DNA from: Uliginosibacterium aquaticum
GTDB taxonomy: Bacteria; Pseudomonadota; Gammaproteobacteria; Burkholderiales; Rhodocyclaceae
DNA: 64,000 bases
Assembly: GCF_012972705.2 (NCBI RefSeq)
Contig: NZ_JABCSC020000001.1
Location: 1,488,001 to 1,552,000, forward strand
Direction of reading: 5' to 3'
Each line of letters starts with the position of its first letter. Position 1 is the stretch's first letter. Made by a program: the position numbers and the translations under genes. Below are positions 1 to 8,976 of the stretch, in pieces. The notes under the pieces were generated by a model that had not been told where the DNA came from, ran no database searches, and saw only the letters and a program-made list of their open reading frames with translations.

Positions 1-2174
1 CCACCGGCAATCGCATCGAGCACCGCCTTGAGGCCCGGGCTGCTCTCGTAGATGCGCATCGGCTGATAGCCGCCTTGCTTCATGGCCAGTACCTCGGGGG
101 TGCGCAGGCCGAAGATGAAGATGTTGTCGTCGCCCACGTTTTCGCGGATTTCGATGTTGGCGCCATCATCCGTGCCGATGGTCAGCGCGCCATTCAGAGC
201 GAGCTTCATGTTGCCGGTGCCCGAGGCTTCGGTGCCGGCGGTGGAGATCTGCTCGGAGAGATCGGCGCCGGGCATGATCACCTCGGCAACCGATACGCCG
301 TAGTTGGGGATGAACACGAGTTTCAACTTATCGCCGATGCGCGGGTCGTTGTTGATGACGTTGCCCACATCGTGGATCAGATGAATGATCGATTTGGCGG
401 CGGTGTAGCTGGAGGCAGCCTTGCCGGCGAAGATCGTGACGCGCGGTGTCCAGTCTGCCGCCGGGTTGGCGAGGATGGCCTGGTAGCGCCAGATTACGTG
501 CAGTACGTTGAGCAACTGGCGCTTGTACTCGTGGATACGCTTGATCTGCACATCGAAGAGGCTGTCCGGATTGACCTTGATGCCGGTGCTGCGGGCGATC
601 AGGGCGGCGAGGCGGGCCTTGTTCTGGCGCTTGACGGCCATGAAATCGGCACGGAACGCGGCATCGTCTTTGAGGGCTTCGAGCTGCTTGAGCTGGTCCA
701 GATGGTTGCGCCAGTCGGGCCCGATGTTCTTGTCAATCAGGGCGGCGAGCCCTGGATTGGCCTGAGAGAGCCAGCGCCGGGGCGTGATGCCGTTGGTCAT
801 GTTGGTGAAGCGCTCCGGCCACAGGCTGGCGAAGTCTGCGAACAGGGTTTTGACCAGCAGATCCGAGTGCAGGGCCGACACCCCATTGATCATGTGGCTG
901 CCTACCACCGACAGGTTGGCCATGCGTACGCGGCGTTCGCCGGTTTCGTCGATCAGAGACAGGCGGGCGAGGAAACCGTTGTCTCCCGGCCGATGCTTGG
1001 CGGCTTCAGCGAGGAATTCGGCATTAATGCGGAAGATGATTTCCAGATGGCGTGGCAGCACATGCTGCATCAGGGCCACCGGCCAGGTTTCCAGTGCTTC
1101 CGGCATCAAGGTGTGGTTGGTGTAGGAGAAGGTCTTCTGGCAGATGCTCCAGGCCTTGGCCCAGGGCATGCTGTGCTCGTCACAGAGCACATGCATCAGC
1201 TCGGCGACCGCGATGGCCGGGTGGGTGTCATTCAGATGCATGGCAACCTGCTCATGCAGGTTATCGAGCGTGCCATGTTCCATCATGTGGCGCAGCAGGA
1301 TGTCGCGTACCGAAGCGGCAACGAAGAAGTACTCCTGGCGCAGGCGCAGTTCGCGGCCAGCCGGCGTGCTGTCGTTCGGATACAGCACCCAGGAAATGTT
1401 CTCGTACTCGTTCTTCACCTGGGCGGCGCGGCCATAGTCGCCGGTGTTGAAGGCCTGAAGATCGAGGTCGGCCGGGGCAACGGCTTTCCACAATCGGAGG
1501 GTGCTGACTTTGCGGGTGCCGTAACCGGGAATCACCATGTCATAAGCCTTCGCCACCACCTCGCCGGCGTGGCGCCATACCGCGCGATCGCCGATGTGCT
1601 CAACCCAGCCACCGAAGCGCACCGGGAAGCTGATGTCGGCACGCGGAAATTCCCAGGGTGTGCCATCGGCCAGCCAGGGATCGGGCAACTCGGTCTGCGC
1701 ACCGCCGACGATCTTCTGCTTGAACATGCCGTATTCGTAACGGATGCCATAGCCGAAGGAAGGCAGGCCCAGGTTGGCCATCGAGTCGAGAAAACAGGCG
1801 GCGAGACGCCCCAGGCCGCCATTGCCCAGCGCCGCATCCGGCTCCTGATCGGCGATTTCTTCAAGGGTATGGGCGTGGTCCAGCATGCCCTGGGCGCCGG
1901 CATTGCTCAGGCGCAGCGCGCCGAGCGCGTTGGAGAGCGTACGACCGATCAGAAACTCCATCGACAGGTAGTACACGCGGCGCGCCTTGCCGCCGCGGTC
2001 CGCTGCCTGGGTTTCAACCCAGCGCAGCGAGAGCTCTTCGCGAGCCACTTGCGACAGGGCCTTCATCAGATCGGTGCTGGTGGCGTCCTGGCGGGCTACG
2101 CCCACGGTGCGCAGAAGCTGTTCATCGATGGCCGCGTTCAGGGCCGGAATGGAGTCTGGGGTCGGTGAATTCAC
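1..2174 (-). CDS. glgP: Glycogen/starch phosphorylase, 3' end cut by window edge
   Basis: Catalyses phosphorolysis of alpha-1,4-glucan to glucose-1-phosphate, the glycogen breakdown step, in the cytoplasm. 724 codons are present; the family is usually about 800-830 residues, so roughly 100 C-terminal residues lie outside the window. The PLP-binding segment EASGTGNMKLALNG is present with the lysine near residue 657, and the N-terminal YYLSMEFLIGR and GNGGLGRLAACFLDS blocks are clear. The start is the GTG at 2174, placed behind AGGAG. An ATG three bases upstream is out of frame and hits TGA after two codons, so it is not the start. Divergent from glgC across a 272-bp promoter region. Identification is very secure; only the C-terminus is unseen. 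Confidence 0.95.
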   Translation of the reverse strand, partial: MNSPTPDSIPALNAAIDEQLLRTVGVARQDATSTDLMKALSQVAREELSLRWVETQAADRGGKARRVYYLSMEFLIGRTLSNALGALRLSNAGAQGMLDHAHTLEEIADQEPDAALGNGGLGRLAACFLDSMANLGLPSFGYGIRYEYGMFKQKIVGGAQTELPDPWLADGTPWEFPRADISFPVRFGGWVEHIGDRAVWRHAGEVVAKAYDMVIPGYGTRKVSTLRLWKAVAPADLDLQAFNTGDYGRAAQVKNEYENISWVLYPNDSTPAGRELRLRQEYFFVAASVRDILLRHMMEHGTLDNLHEQVAMHLNDTHPAIAVAELMHVLCDEHSMPWAKAWSICQKTFSYTNHTLMPEALETWPVALMQHVLPRHLEIIFRINAEFLAEAAKHRPGDNGFLARLSLIDETGERRVRMANLSVVGSHMINGVSALHSDLLVKTLFADFASLWPERFTNMTNGITPRRWLSQANPGLAALIDKNIGPDWRNHLDQLKQLEALKDDAAFRADFMAVKRQNKARLAALIARSTGIKVNPDSLFDVQIKRIHEYKRQLLNVLHVIWRYQAILANPAADWTPRVTIFAGKAASSYTAAKSIIHLIHDVGNVINNDPRIGDKLKLVFIPNYGVSVAEVIMPGADLSEQISTAGTEASGTGNMKLALNGALTIGTDDGANIEIRENVGDDNIFIFGLRTPEVLAMKQGGYQPMRIYESSPGLKAVLDAIAG

Positions 2175-2446
2175 GGCATCTCCTTGTATCGATCTGGCTG
2201 GGGTCGGGTTTATTGTCTTGCGCGGCAGACAGGCTGGAATGATTCGTGCCACGTCCTCGTATGTCTGCCTTGTTTCGGTGCATCGAGCGCAATAGACTCA
2301 TCACCACGCAAGTAGCGGGCCTTGTTGCATTGCGTAGCGCTCGTAGCGCTTCCGTCAGTGGCATTTATAGCGCGGTTTGGGTTTAGGTATTGCAAGTGGT
2401 GGTGGTTTCAGCCTGTTTTTCCGAATAACTGGATGAGGATGAATAC
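2175..2446. promoter_or_regulatory. Divergent glgP/glgC intergenic region
   Basis: The 272 bp between the oppositely oriented glgP and glgC must hold both promoters. I see no clean -10/-35 pair or known operator. There is a short repeated GTAGCGCT motif around 2333-2350. glgC has a usable ribosome site (GAGGATG) just before its ATG. Confidence 0.5.
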
Positions 2447-3715
2447 ATGGTCTCCCCCGATCTGGCGCAGAGCCTGGATCTGCCGAAACGTACCGTAGCG
2501 CTGGTTCTTGCGGGTGGGCGCGGCAGTCGCCTGAAGAACCTGACTGACCGCCGCGCCAAGCCTGCGGTGTATTTCGGTGGCAAATTTCGCATCGTGGATT
2601 TCGCGCTCTCCAACTGCCTCAATTCCGGTATCCGCCGTATCGGTGTGATCACCCAGTACAAGTCCCACAGCCTCTTGCGCCACCTGCAGCGGGGCTGGGC
2701 TTTTCTCAAGCCGGAGATGAACGAGTTCATTGATCTCCTGCCGGCTCAGCAGCGCACTGAAGATGAGCGCTGGTATCAGGGTACGGCCGACGCGGTGTAC
2801 CAGAACCAGGACATCATTGCGGCTTACCGCGCCGACTATATCCTGGTGCTCGCGGGCGACCATATCTACAAGCAGAACTACGCGCTGATGATCGCCGATC
2901 ACGTAGCGAAAGGCCGCGAATGCACGGTGGGCTGCATCGCTGTGCCGCGCAAGGAAGCCTGTGATTTCGGAGTGATGGCGGTCGATGAAAGCGACAACAT
3001 CATCGAGTTCGTCGAGAAACCGGCCGATCCGCCGGCGATGCCGGGCAACCCGGAGATGTCGCTGGCCAGCATGGGCATCTATGTGTTTAACGCGCGCTAT
3101 CTCTACAAGGAGTTGGAGCGCGATCTGGCCGATCCCACTTCCAGCCATGATTTCGGCAAGGACATCATCCCGCGTGCGGTGCGCAATGCCCAGGCTGCGG
3201 CCCATCCGTTTGCACTCAGTTGTGTGCGCAATCGTTCCGGCGAAGCACCATATTGGCGCGACGTGGGCACCATTGATGCGTATTGGGATGCCAACATCGA
3301 TCTCACTGCCACCGAGCCGCAACTGAATCTGTACGACACCCGCTGGCCGATCTGGAGCTATCAGGCCCAGCTGCCGCCTGCCAAGTTCGTGCATAACGAG
3401 CCGGGTCGGCGCGGAGCGGCCATCGAATCGGTCGTGTCCGGCGGTTGCATCATTTCCGGTGAAGTCGTGCGCACCATGCTCTTCAACAACGTGCGGGTGC
3501 ACTCGCATGCCCATGTGCGCTGGTCGGTATTGCTGCCCGGGGTACAGGTCGGGCGCCATGTGCGCCTGAACAAAACCGTGGTGGACCGCGACTGCGTGAT
3601 TCCTGATGGCATGGTGATTGGCGAGGATCCTGAGCTGGATGCCAAACGCTTCTATCGCACCGAAGGTGGGGTGACTCTGGTGACGCGCGACATGCTGGCG
3701 GCCCTGCAGTCATGA
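2447..3715 (+). CDS. glgC: Glucose-1-phosphate adenylyltransferase (ADP-glucose pyrophosphorylase)
   Basis: Makes ADP-glucose from ATP and glucose-1-phosphate, the committed step of bacterial glycogen synthesis. 422 residues, normal for GlgC. The nucleotidyltransferase loop [19 protein letters not shown] is at about 21-39, the GTADAVYQN segment at 112-120, and the catalytic aspartate lies in AGDHIYK (Asp138). The FVEKP substrate-binding block follows near 190. The C-terminal third shows the left-handed beta-helix style of repeats ([32 protein letters not shown]). The stop codon overlaps the start of glgA (ATGA), so the two are translationally coupled. Identification secure. Confidence 0.97.
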   Translation: MVSPDLAQSLDLPKRTVALVLAGGRGSRLKNLTDRRAKPAVYFGGKFRIVDFALSNCLNSGIRRIGVITQYKSHSLLRHLQRGWAFLKPEMNEFIDLLPAQQRTEDERWYQGTADAVYQNQDIIAAYRADYILVLAGDHIYKQNYALMIADHVAKGRECTVGCIAVPRKEACDFGVMAVDESDNIIEFVEKPADPPAMPGNPEMSLASMGIYVFNARYLYKELERDLADPTSSHDFGKDIIPRAVRNAQAAAHPFALSCVRNRSGEAPYWRDVGTIDAYWDANIDLTATEPQLNLYDTRWPIWSYQAQLPPAKFVHNEPGRRGAAIESVVSGGCIISGEVVRTMLFNNVRVHSHAHVRWSVLLPGVQVGRHVRLNKTVVDRDCVIPDGMVIGEDPELDAKRFYRTEGGVTLVTRDMLAALQS

Positions 3716-5169
3716 GGGTGCTGCATGTAGCTGCTGAAATCTTCCCGCTGGTGAAAACCGGCGGGCTCGCCGATGTGCTCGGCGCCTTGCCCCAGGCCCT
3801 GATTGGCCAGGGCGCGGATGTACGCCTGCTGCTGCCGGGCCTGCCGCAGATCATTGATGCCGTGCTCGCCCCCGAGACCGTGTGCGAGATCGGCGCCGTG
3901 TTTGGAGCAGCGCGGGTGCGCCTGCTGCGCGGGCTGATGCCCTTCAGCAGGGTGCCGGTGTATGTGGTGGATGCGCCGTATTTCTATCGCCGCGATGGCG
4001 GCCCTTATCAGAACAGTGCCGGCCTTGAATGGCCGGACAACCTGCAACGTTTCGCACTGCTGGGCTGGGTAGCGGCGCAACTGGCGGCCGGCGAGCTGGA
4101 TGCAGACTGGCTGCCGGATGTGGTGCATGCGCATGACTGGCATGCCGCGATGGCCTGTGCCTACATCGTGCAGCATCTGCCGACCCAGGCTGCAACCGTA
4201 TTCACCGTGCACAATCTGGCTTACCAGGGCCTGTTTTCGCTGGCGGATTTTCATCTGCTGGGCTTGCCCAGCCGTTTCGCCGTGCCCAGTGCGCTGGAGT
4301 ATCACGGCCAGCTCTCCTTCATGAAGGCCGGCCTCAAGTTTGCCGATGCCGTCACCACGGTGAGTGGCAGCTATGCCCGTGAGATCGCCACACCGGAGTT
4401 TGGCTGCGGTCTCGAAGGGGTGATCCAGAGCCGAGCCGGCAACGTCTTCGGGGTGCTCAACGGAGTCGACTACGCGGTCTGGAACCCGGAGAAGGACGTC
4501 GGCATCGTGGCGCCTTACAGTGCCGAGCAGCTCGCGGGCAAAGCGTTGTGCAAGGCCGGCCTGCAAGCCGAAATGGGCCTGGCGCCGGCGCCGGATGCGC
4601 CGCTCTTCGGTGTGGTGAGCCGCCTCACCGCGCAGAAGGGGCTAGACCTGGTACTGGCCGTGTTGCCAGGCCTGCTCGCAGCGGGGGCGCAACTGGTGGT
4701 GCAGGGCAGTGGCGACCGGGCGCTGGAAGCCGCCTTCCTCGAGGCCGCCCGCAGCCATCCTCAGCAGGTAGCCGTGCGTACGGTGTATGACGAAGCCCTG
4801 GCGCACCGCGTGATCAGTGGTGCCGATAGCCTGTTCATGCCCTCGCGCTTCGAGCCCTGTGGCCTGACCCAGCTGTATGCCTTGCGCTATGGCTGTCTGC
4901 CGCTGGTGCACCATGTGGGAGGGCTGGCCGATACCGTTGTGGATGCCAGCGAGCGTGCGCTCAAGGCAGATCAGGCCACCGGTTTCAGCTTCGGCGAGGC
5001 CAGCCCGCACGGTCTCGGGCTGGCCATGCAGCGCGTCCTTGATCTCTACCACCAGCCGGAACAGTGGCAGCAAGCGATGCGTCGCGCGATGCGTCAGGAA
5101 TTTTCCTGGGATGTGGCGGCGCGCAGCTATCTGGAGCTTTATCGCCGGTTGGTTGCGGCGGCAGCTTGA
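3712..5169 (+). CDS. glgA: Glycogen synthase (ADP-glucose type, GT5)
   Basis: Transfers glucose from ADP-glucose to the non-reducing end of growing alpha-1,4-glucan. 485 residues, typical for bacterial GlgA. The ADP-glucose binding KTGGL motif is at residues 15-19. The second Rossmann domain carries the GT5 signature [17 protein letters not shown] near residue 380, containing the conserved catalytic Glu. Starts inside the glgC stop codon. No glgB or glgX is seen downstream, so branching and debranching enzymes must be encoded elsewhere. Identification secure. Confidence 0.97.
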   Translation: MRVLHVAAEIFPLVKTGGLADVLGALPQALIGQGADVRLLLPGLPQIIDAVLAPETVCEIGAVFGAARVRLLRGLMPFSRVPVYVVDAPYFYRRDGGPYQNSAGLEWPDNLQRFALLGWVAAQLAAGELDADWLPDVVHAHDWHAAMACAYIVQHLPTQAATVFTVHNLAYQGLFSLADFHLLGLPSRFAVPSALEYHGQLSFMKAGLKFADAVTTVSGSYAREIATPEFGCGLEGVIQSRAGNVFGVLNGVDYAVWNPEKDVGIVAPYSAEQLAGKALCKAGLQAEMGLAPAPDAPLFGVVSRLTAQKGLDLVLAVLPGLLAAGAQLVVQGSGDRALEAAFLEAARSHPQQVAVRTVYDEALAHRVISGADSLFMPSRFEPCGLTQLYALRYGCLPLVHHVGGLADTVVDASERALKADQATGFSFGEASPHGLGLAMQRVLDLYHQPEQWQQAMRRAMRQEFSWDVAARSYLELYRRLVAAAA

Positions 5170-5310
5170 GTGCGGGGGGCTTTGCTGCGCGACAACCCAC
5201 CGTTGCACATTGATAAGCTCTTGGTGGGGTGCTTTGCGAACCCACCCTGCCTTTACGTTCCTTCCGTGATCACAACGGACGGTCTTGAAGATACGCCGAA
5301 AGCTGGCATT

Positions 5311-5406
5311 CGTAGGGCGCCGCAGGGAGCAATGAGCGAAGCGAATTGTGCCGGATTGATTCTCGCCGCATTCGGCGCAATTCGCTTCGCTCATTGACGC
5401 CCTACG
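5311..5406. repeat. GTAG/CTAC-bounded inverted repeat, AATGAGCGAAGCG family
   Basis: Two inverted arms: CGTAGGGCG plus AATGAGCGAAGCGAATT on the left, and AATTCGCTTCGCTCATT plus CGCCCTACG on the right. This is the layout of paired GTAG-type REP sequences. Not part of any gene. Confidence 0.75.
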
Positions 5407-5487
5407 CGTCGTGCCGGAATATTCCGAGTGCGCCGTACGCGGTGGTTTTTTGACCGTCCGCAAACGGGGGGAGTGTCCTCAACGCGC

Positions 5488-5546
5488 ACGGGCTTTGCAG
5501 GGTGTGTGCGGTGCCAGCCGCCCCGGATTTTCCTCAATGCGCGCAC
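5488..5546. repeat. Direct repeat copy 1 flanking the GNAT gene
   Basis: An imperfect copy of the segment at 6200-6254. Shared blocks include GCGGTGC, the central CCGC and CCGGATTTT, then a GCGCG tail. The two copies bracket the lower-GC acetyltransferase gene. Confidence 0.6.
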
Positions 5547-5615
5547 GAAACAAAAAGTCCCCTCCGCCTGCGGCTCCGGTCGCTCCTCACGTCAATTCGT
5601 TAGATCGCAACTGTA

Positions 5616-6071
5616 ATGACCAAGGTAGTCATAAGAAGGGCAGAAGGGGCTGACGCTCCTTCTATCCACTCCCTTTACAAAGAGCTGGTTGATAACCCAG
5701 AAGTTTCTGTTTCCCAAGAGCGGGTGGCGACAGTATCTAAAGATCCTCGAACAGTGCTTTTGATAGCTGAGGTTGAAGGTAGTGCGGTAGGTACAGCCCT
5801 TGTCTCTCTGTGCTCGGATGTAATGTTCCAGAACCAACCCTTTGCAGTCGTCGAAAACATCATTGTTACCGGCCCTTGCAGAGGATTTGGCGTTGGAGCG
5901 TCACTTATGCGAGAGATTGAGCGCTATTGCCTTGAGGGAAACTGTTCAAAAATAATGTTGCTCAGCTCGTTGGAGCGCACCGATGCGCACCATTTCTTTG
6001 AGAAAACAGGATTCGCAGGGGCTGTCAAAAAGGGCTTTGTGAAGTATCGCAGGCAATTCGAACATGGTTGA
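5616..6071 (+). CDS. GNAT-family N-acetyltransferase
   Basis: A 151-residue single-domain GNAT, the usual size. The acetyl-CoA pyrophosphate loop is visible as CRGFGVGA at residues 88-95 after a beta-strand ending VVENIIV, and the C-terminal HHFFEKTGFAGAVKKGFVKY fits the motif B end of the fold. Substrate cannot be deduced. The gene is visibly less GC-rich than its neighbours, has no clear Shine-Dalgarno before the ATG, and lies between two imperfect direct repeats, so it may be acquired DNA. A GTTAGAT heptamer 18 bp before the start resembles an integron core site, but no full attC was found. Confidence 0.85.
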   Translation: MTKVVIRRAEGADAPSIHSLYKELVDNPEVSVSQERVATVSKDPRTVLLIAEVEGSAVGTALVSLCSDVMFQNQPFAVVENIIVTGPCRGFGVGASLMREIERYCLEGNCSKIMLLSSLERTDAHHFFEKTGFAGAVKKGFVKYRRQFEHG

Positions 6072-6091
6072 GATCCGATTCTTCAAGCCAA

Positions 6092-6166
6092 GTAGGGTGC
6101 GCACCGTGCACGCGGAACTTGCCGCGGAGAAGAATTTTTGGCAATGGTGCGCAATGCGCACCCTAC
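6092..6166. repeat. GTAG/CTAC REP pair, GTGCGCA family
   Basis: Starts GTAGGGTGCGCAC and ends GTGCGCACCCTAC after a short spacer. It is the first of several related elements in the window, each giving two short hairpins inside a larger inverted repeat. Directly downstream of the acetyltransferase. Confidence 0.8.
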
Positions 6167-6199
6167 GAACTGCATCTGGCTACTTTTTCTGAATCGCGA

Positions 6200-6254
6200 A
6201 CGGGTTTTGTACAAGGGTGCGGTGCAAACCGCACCGGATTTTTCCCCACGCGCG
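6200..6254. repeat. Direct repeat copy 2 flanking the GNAT gene
   Basis: Second copy of the element seen at 5488-5546, in the same orientation, with GGTGCGGTGC, ACCGCACCGGATTTT and a GCGCG tail. Internally it contains a GCGGTGC/GCACCGC-like inverted pair. Confidence 0.6.
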
Positions 6255-6274
6255 ATGGCGTGCATTGATCTGGA

Positions 6275-6299
6275 TGGCGGAGTTGGCTCTCCGCCCTAC
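6275..6299. repeat. Short GGCGGAGTT palindrome ending CTAC
   Basis: GGCGGAG and CTCCGCC arms around a TTGGCT core, followed by CTAC. The same kind of hairpin recurs at 7440-7464, so this is another small dispersed family. Confidence 0.55.
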
Positions 6300-6318
6300 C
6301 CAGTGCAAGTACGAAACG

Positions 6319-6354
6319 GAAAGCCCCGTCGGCGATTGTCGGAGGGGCTTTTCT
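6319..6354. terminator. Bidirectional terminator-like hairpin
   Basis: AAGCCCC and GGGGCTT arms followed by TTCTTC, with A residues on the other side. It sits downstream of the convergent VIT-like gene and the acetyltransferase region and may serve both. Confidence 0.55.
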
Positions 6355-6464
6355 TCGCCGCCACGACAGGCTCACGGATTCCGTGCGGTTGCACCCTGCT
6401 GAGCCTTGATTGTATGGAACCCAAGCTTGAACCCAAGGGATTCTTCCGGGCTCACCTCATCGTG

Positions 6465-7133
6465 TTAGCCACCCAACAGGACCACGATGACCACCATGGT
6501 CAGCCCAAACACAGCAGAGAGAAAACCCAGCCGCCATGGGTTGGTATGGGCTGAAAGAGCAAATCCGTATCCAGCTGCAAACATCGAGAGCAGGACAAGG
6601 CCATTTGAAACCCTGGCGGCCAGGAAGCGGTCGCCGATGATCAGAAACGGCAGAATCGCCGGCACGGACGCCAACACCATCAACCATACGATCGCCAGCC
6701 CACCATAGATGTCTTCAGCCAACACCCGGGTTGGCGGCAGGCCCACCCCCTGAAGCCGGCGCGAAATCTCCAGATACAACACCCGCCTCTCGTCTTCGGT
6801 GGCGACCGCGGACAGATGCTCATTCAGTACGCTCCCTACCGCCTCGATCTGCTCGCCCTCGCCATGACTTGTCCGCAGGGCCTGAACAAGGCGTGCCTTG
6901 GCGCTACGGCTGAAAAGCTTCGACAACACATGGTTGCTAGCGTCGATCAAGCCCCAGGCAAGATTACAGCCCAGGATCGCCCACATAATCTGGCTTCTGC
7001 TGCTGTCCAGACTGCTTGCCAGACCAACCCCCAAGGTAATCGACAGCGCCATGATCAGGGCAAACAGCAGTTCGTTCAGGCGCTCGCCCGGGTTCAGGTA
7101 GCGTGCCGCAAATCCTTTCTTGTGCTGCTGCAT
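6465..7133 (-). CDS. Integral membrane protein, VIT1/CCC1-like
   Basis: 222 residues with an N-terminal RLNELLFALIMALSITLGVG segment, then SQIMWAILGCNLAWGLIDASN, and three hydrophobic stretches at the C-terminus, giving about five membrane spans with a cytoplasmic middle loop (about residues 70-130). The N-terminal pattern resembles small proteins often annotated as VIT family iron/manganese transporters, but transport is not demonstrated by anything here. The ATG at 7133 is preferred because it follows AAGGA. An upstream in-frame ATG would add an unlikely polar leader. It is a single-gene unit as far as can be seen. Confidence 0.6.
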   Translation of the reverse strand: MQQHKKGFAARYLNPGERLNELLFALIMALSITLGVGLASSLDSSRSQIMWAILGCNLAWGLIDASNHVLSKLFSRSAKARLVQALRTSHGEGEQIEAVGSVLNEHLSAVATEDERRVLYLEISRRLQGVGLPPTRVLAEDIYGGLAIVWLMVLASVPAILPFLIIGDRFLAARVSNGLVLLSMFAAGYGFALSAHTNPWRLGFLSAVFGLTMVVIVVLLGG

Positions 7134-7394
7134 GGGTGTTCGTTCCTTCACGACAGTGGAATTGATCGGCGCTGCCGTGCCGAAACTATCGGCACAAGAA
7201 CATGACTGAGGCTGTTCCTGGTTCGAATGGCGGCTGTGACCGAGCTTCGGGCGCTGAGGAACAGATAGGCAGGCGTTCGATGGCTTCATTGTGCGCACCG
7301 GTTCATCGTCGGTCAAAGCTGTGCGTGGGCCGATTGCGTGCGACGAGCTGTTTGGGCGTCCGTAATAGCACCCACACCCACCTCGTACGGTGCA

Positions 7395-7464
7395 GTAGTA
7401 AGGGTGGAGTGAAACTCCACCGCATGTGTTGATCGAGGAGGCGGAGTTGGCACTCCGCTCTACC
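7395..7464. repeat. Two small palindromes (GGTGGAGT and GCGGAGT arms)
   Basis: GTAG precedes GGTGGAGT/ACTCCACC at 7403-7421. A second hairpin GCGGAGT/ACTCCGC at 7441-7459 is followed by CTAC. Together they form a GTAG...CTAC-bounded pair like the other repeats in this window. Confidence 0.55.
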
Positions 7465-7490
7465 AGCGACCCACTGCAGCATGAAATGAA

Positions 7491-7522
7491 AAGCCCCGCC
7501 TGCGGTGATGCAGGCGGGGCTT
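7491..7522 (-). terminator. Strong terminator hairpin, duplicated copy
   Basis: Perfect 13-bp arms AAGCCCCGCCTGC and GCAGGCGGGGCTT around a 6-nt loop. It stands next to a partial nifS tail (7531-7574), in the same arrangement as the real nifS terminator at 7676-7709. Confidence 0.8.
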
Positions 7523-7530
7523 CTTCATGC

Positions 7531-7574
7531 GTTGCTCAGGCGTACGCCGGCGCGAAAGCCTGGTCGGCCGGGCA
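7531..7574 (-). pseudogene. Remnant of a second nifS 3' end
   Basis: On the minus strand this reads C-P-A-D-Q-A-F-A-P-A-Y-A followed by TGA, identical in protein to the last 12 residues of the intact NifS, with silent differences and a different stop codon. The match ends at the edge of a REP element (7580). It is followed by its own terminator, so it looks like the tail of a former nifS copy. Confidence 0.75.
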
Positions 7575-7579
7575 GCCAA

Positions 7580-7657
7580 GTAGGGTGCGCATCGCGCACG
7601 CGGGCCCTTTCTTGGCAATGGATCGACGCTTGAAACGGTGCGCAATGCGCACCCTAC
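7580..7657. repeat. GTAG/CTAC REP pair, GTGCGCA family
   Basis: GTAGGGTGCGCATCGCGCAC at the left and GGTGCGCAATGCGCACCCTAC-type arm at the right (21 nt, given here only by its ends). It separates the nifS tail remnant from the true nifS terminator. Confidence 0.8.
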
Positions 7658-7675
7658 AAATCCCGAAAGCATGAA

Positions 7676-7709
7676 AAAAGCCCCGCCGACAATCGCCAGC
7701 GGGGCTTTT
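7676..7709 (-). terminator. nifS terminator
   Basis: AAAAGCCCCGC and GCGGGGCTTTT arms around a 12-nt loop, just beyond the nifS stop codon. The A/T runs on both sides would allow function in either direction. Confidence 0.85.
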
Positions 7710-7722
7710 GCATGGCAGCGAA

Positions 7723-8928
7723 TTACGCGTAAGCCGGCGCGAAAGCCTGGTCGGCCGGGCAGTTCTTGACCGGATTCCAGTAGGGTGAAATCTGGCGCAG
7801 CTGGGCGATGATCGGTGGCACTGCGGTGATGACGCGCTCGACTTCTTCCAGCGTGTTGTAGCGTGAGAGCGAGAAGCGGATCGTGCCGTGGGCAGCGGTG
7901 TAAGGAATGCCCATCGCGCGCATCACATGCGAAGGCTCCAGCGAGCCCGAAGTGCAGGCCGAGCCGGAAGACGCGGCAATGCCCAGTTTGTTCAACAGCA
8001 GCAGGATGGCTTCGCCTTCCACGTACTCGAAGGCGATGCTGCTGGTGTTGGGCAGGCGGCAGGAAAGATCGCCAGTGGGGAAGGCATTCGGTACCTGCGC
8101 GAGGATGCCGCGCTCAAGCTTGTCGCGCAGGTAGCGCACATCGCTGTTCTCGATGTCGATATGTGCCAGCGCCAGTTCCGATGCCTTGCCCAGGCCGATG
8201 ATCGCCGGGGCATTCTCGGTGCCGGGGCGGCGGCCGCGCTCCTGCTGGCCGCCGCGCATCAGCGGGCGGTAGCGTGTGCCACGGCGCAGATACAGCACGC
8301 CGATGCCCTTGGGCGCATGCAGCTTGTGACCCGAGACGGAGAGCATGTCGATCTTCGTGCGTTTCAGATCAATCGGGATCTTGCCGACGGCCTGCACCGC
8401 ATCGGTGTGGAATTGCACACCCATGGCATTTGCATACTCGGCCATTTCCTCGACCGGGAAGATGGTGCCCGATTCGTTGTTGGCCCACATGGCGGAAACA
8501 ATGGCGACGCGATCCGAGAGCAGGGCCTTGTACTCGTCCATGTCGATGCGCCCGCGTTTGTCGACGCGCAGCTTGTGCACCACGTAGCCATCCTTTTCGA
8601 GCTGCTCACACAGCGTCAGGATGGCGTGGTGTTCGACCACCGTGGTGATGATCTGGTTACGCTCGGGTTGGGCTTTCAGTGCGGAGAGGATGGCGGTGTT
8701 GTCGGACTCGGTGCCGCCGGCAGTGAAGATGATCTCGCTGTCATGCTCGGCGCCCAGCAGCTGCTGGATCTGGCTGCGGGCGGCCTTGATCGCGAGGCCG
8801 ACCTGATTGCCGAAGCTGTGAATCGAGGAGGCATTGCCGAACTGCTCGGTGAAGAAGGGCAGCATGGCTTCCACCACGGCGGGATCGCAGGCGGTGGTGG
8901 CGTTGTTGTCGAAATAGATCGGGTTCAT
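7723..8928 (-). CDS. nifS: Cysteine desulfurase NifS
   Basis: PLP enzyme that takes sulfur from cysteine and passes it to NifU for nitrogenase Fe-S clusters. 401 residues, typical for NifS. The PLP lysine is Lys202 in SVSGHKLHAPKG, and the persulfide cysteine is Cys325 in SSGSACTSGSLEPSHV, the short loop of the NifS/IscS group. The ATG at 8928 follows AGAGGATCC. It lies 113 bp downstream of nifU with a REP pair between them, and is followed by a strong terminator. Presumably co-transcribed from the nifU sigma-54 promoter. Confidence 0.96.
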   Translation of the reverse strand: MNPIYFDNNATTACDPAVVEAMLPFFTEQFGNASSIHSFGNQVGLAIKAARSQIQQLLGAEHDSEIIFTAGGTESDNTAILSALKAQPERNQIITTVVEHHAILTLCEQLEKDGYVVHKLRVDKRGRIDMDEYKALLSDRVAIVSAMWANNESGTIFPVEEMAEYANAMGVQFHTDAVQAVGKIPIDLKRTKIDMLSVSGHKLHAPKGIGVLYLRRGTRYRPLMRGGQQERGRRPGTENAPAIIGLGKASELALAHIDIENSDVRYLRDKLERGILAQVPNAFPTGDLSCRLPNTSSIAFEYVEGEAILLLLNKLGIAASSGSACTSGSLEPSHVMRAMGIPYTAAHGTIRFSLSRYNTLEEVERVITAVPPIIAQLRQISPYWNPVKNCPADQAFAPAYA

Positions 8929-8976
8929 GATTGGATCCTCTCTGGAGGTGCAGGGCGGGGCGGCGACGCGCGCATC

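Larger units (their letters stand above)
5170..5615. other. Repeat-rich intergenic region downstream of glgA
   Basis: About 446 bp with no convincing gene. It holds a GGTGGG/CCCACC hairpin just after glgA, a long GTAG...CTAC inverted repeat (5311-5406) and one copy of a GCGGTGC-containing repeat (5488-5546) that recurs beyond the next gene. Short open frames here translate repeat DNA and were not called. Confidence 0.6.
7134..7722. other. Gene-free stretch between VIT-like gene and nifS
   Basis: 589 bp without a supportable gene. It contains two small palindromes, a perfect 13-bp-arm terminator, a fragment matching the end of nifS, a GTAG REP pair, and then the nifS terminator. The order suggests a local duplication broken by a repeat element. 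Confidence 0.7.

Noticed and set aside
75-2168. Long plus-strand open frame opposite glgP
   Set aside because: The minus strand encodes a clear glycogen phosphorylase with conserved motifs; the plus-strand frame is a by-product of GC-rich codon use.
5170-5615. Short open frames after glgA as small genes
   Set aside because: They lie in repeat DNA, lack ribosome sites and change with repeat family.
5590-5615. Complete integron attC site before the GNAT gene
   Set aside because: Only a GTTRRRY-type heptamer is seen; the matching RYYYAAC half and stem were not found.
6092-7657. Possible CRISPR array from repeated palindromes
   Set aside because: The repeats are few, irregularly spaced, of different families and separated by genes; there are no uniform spacers or cas genes.
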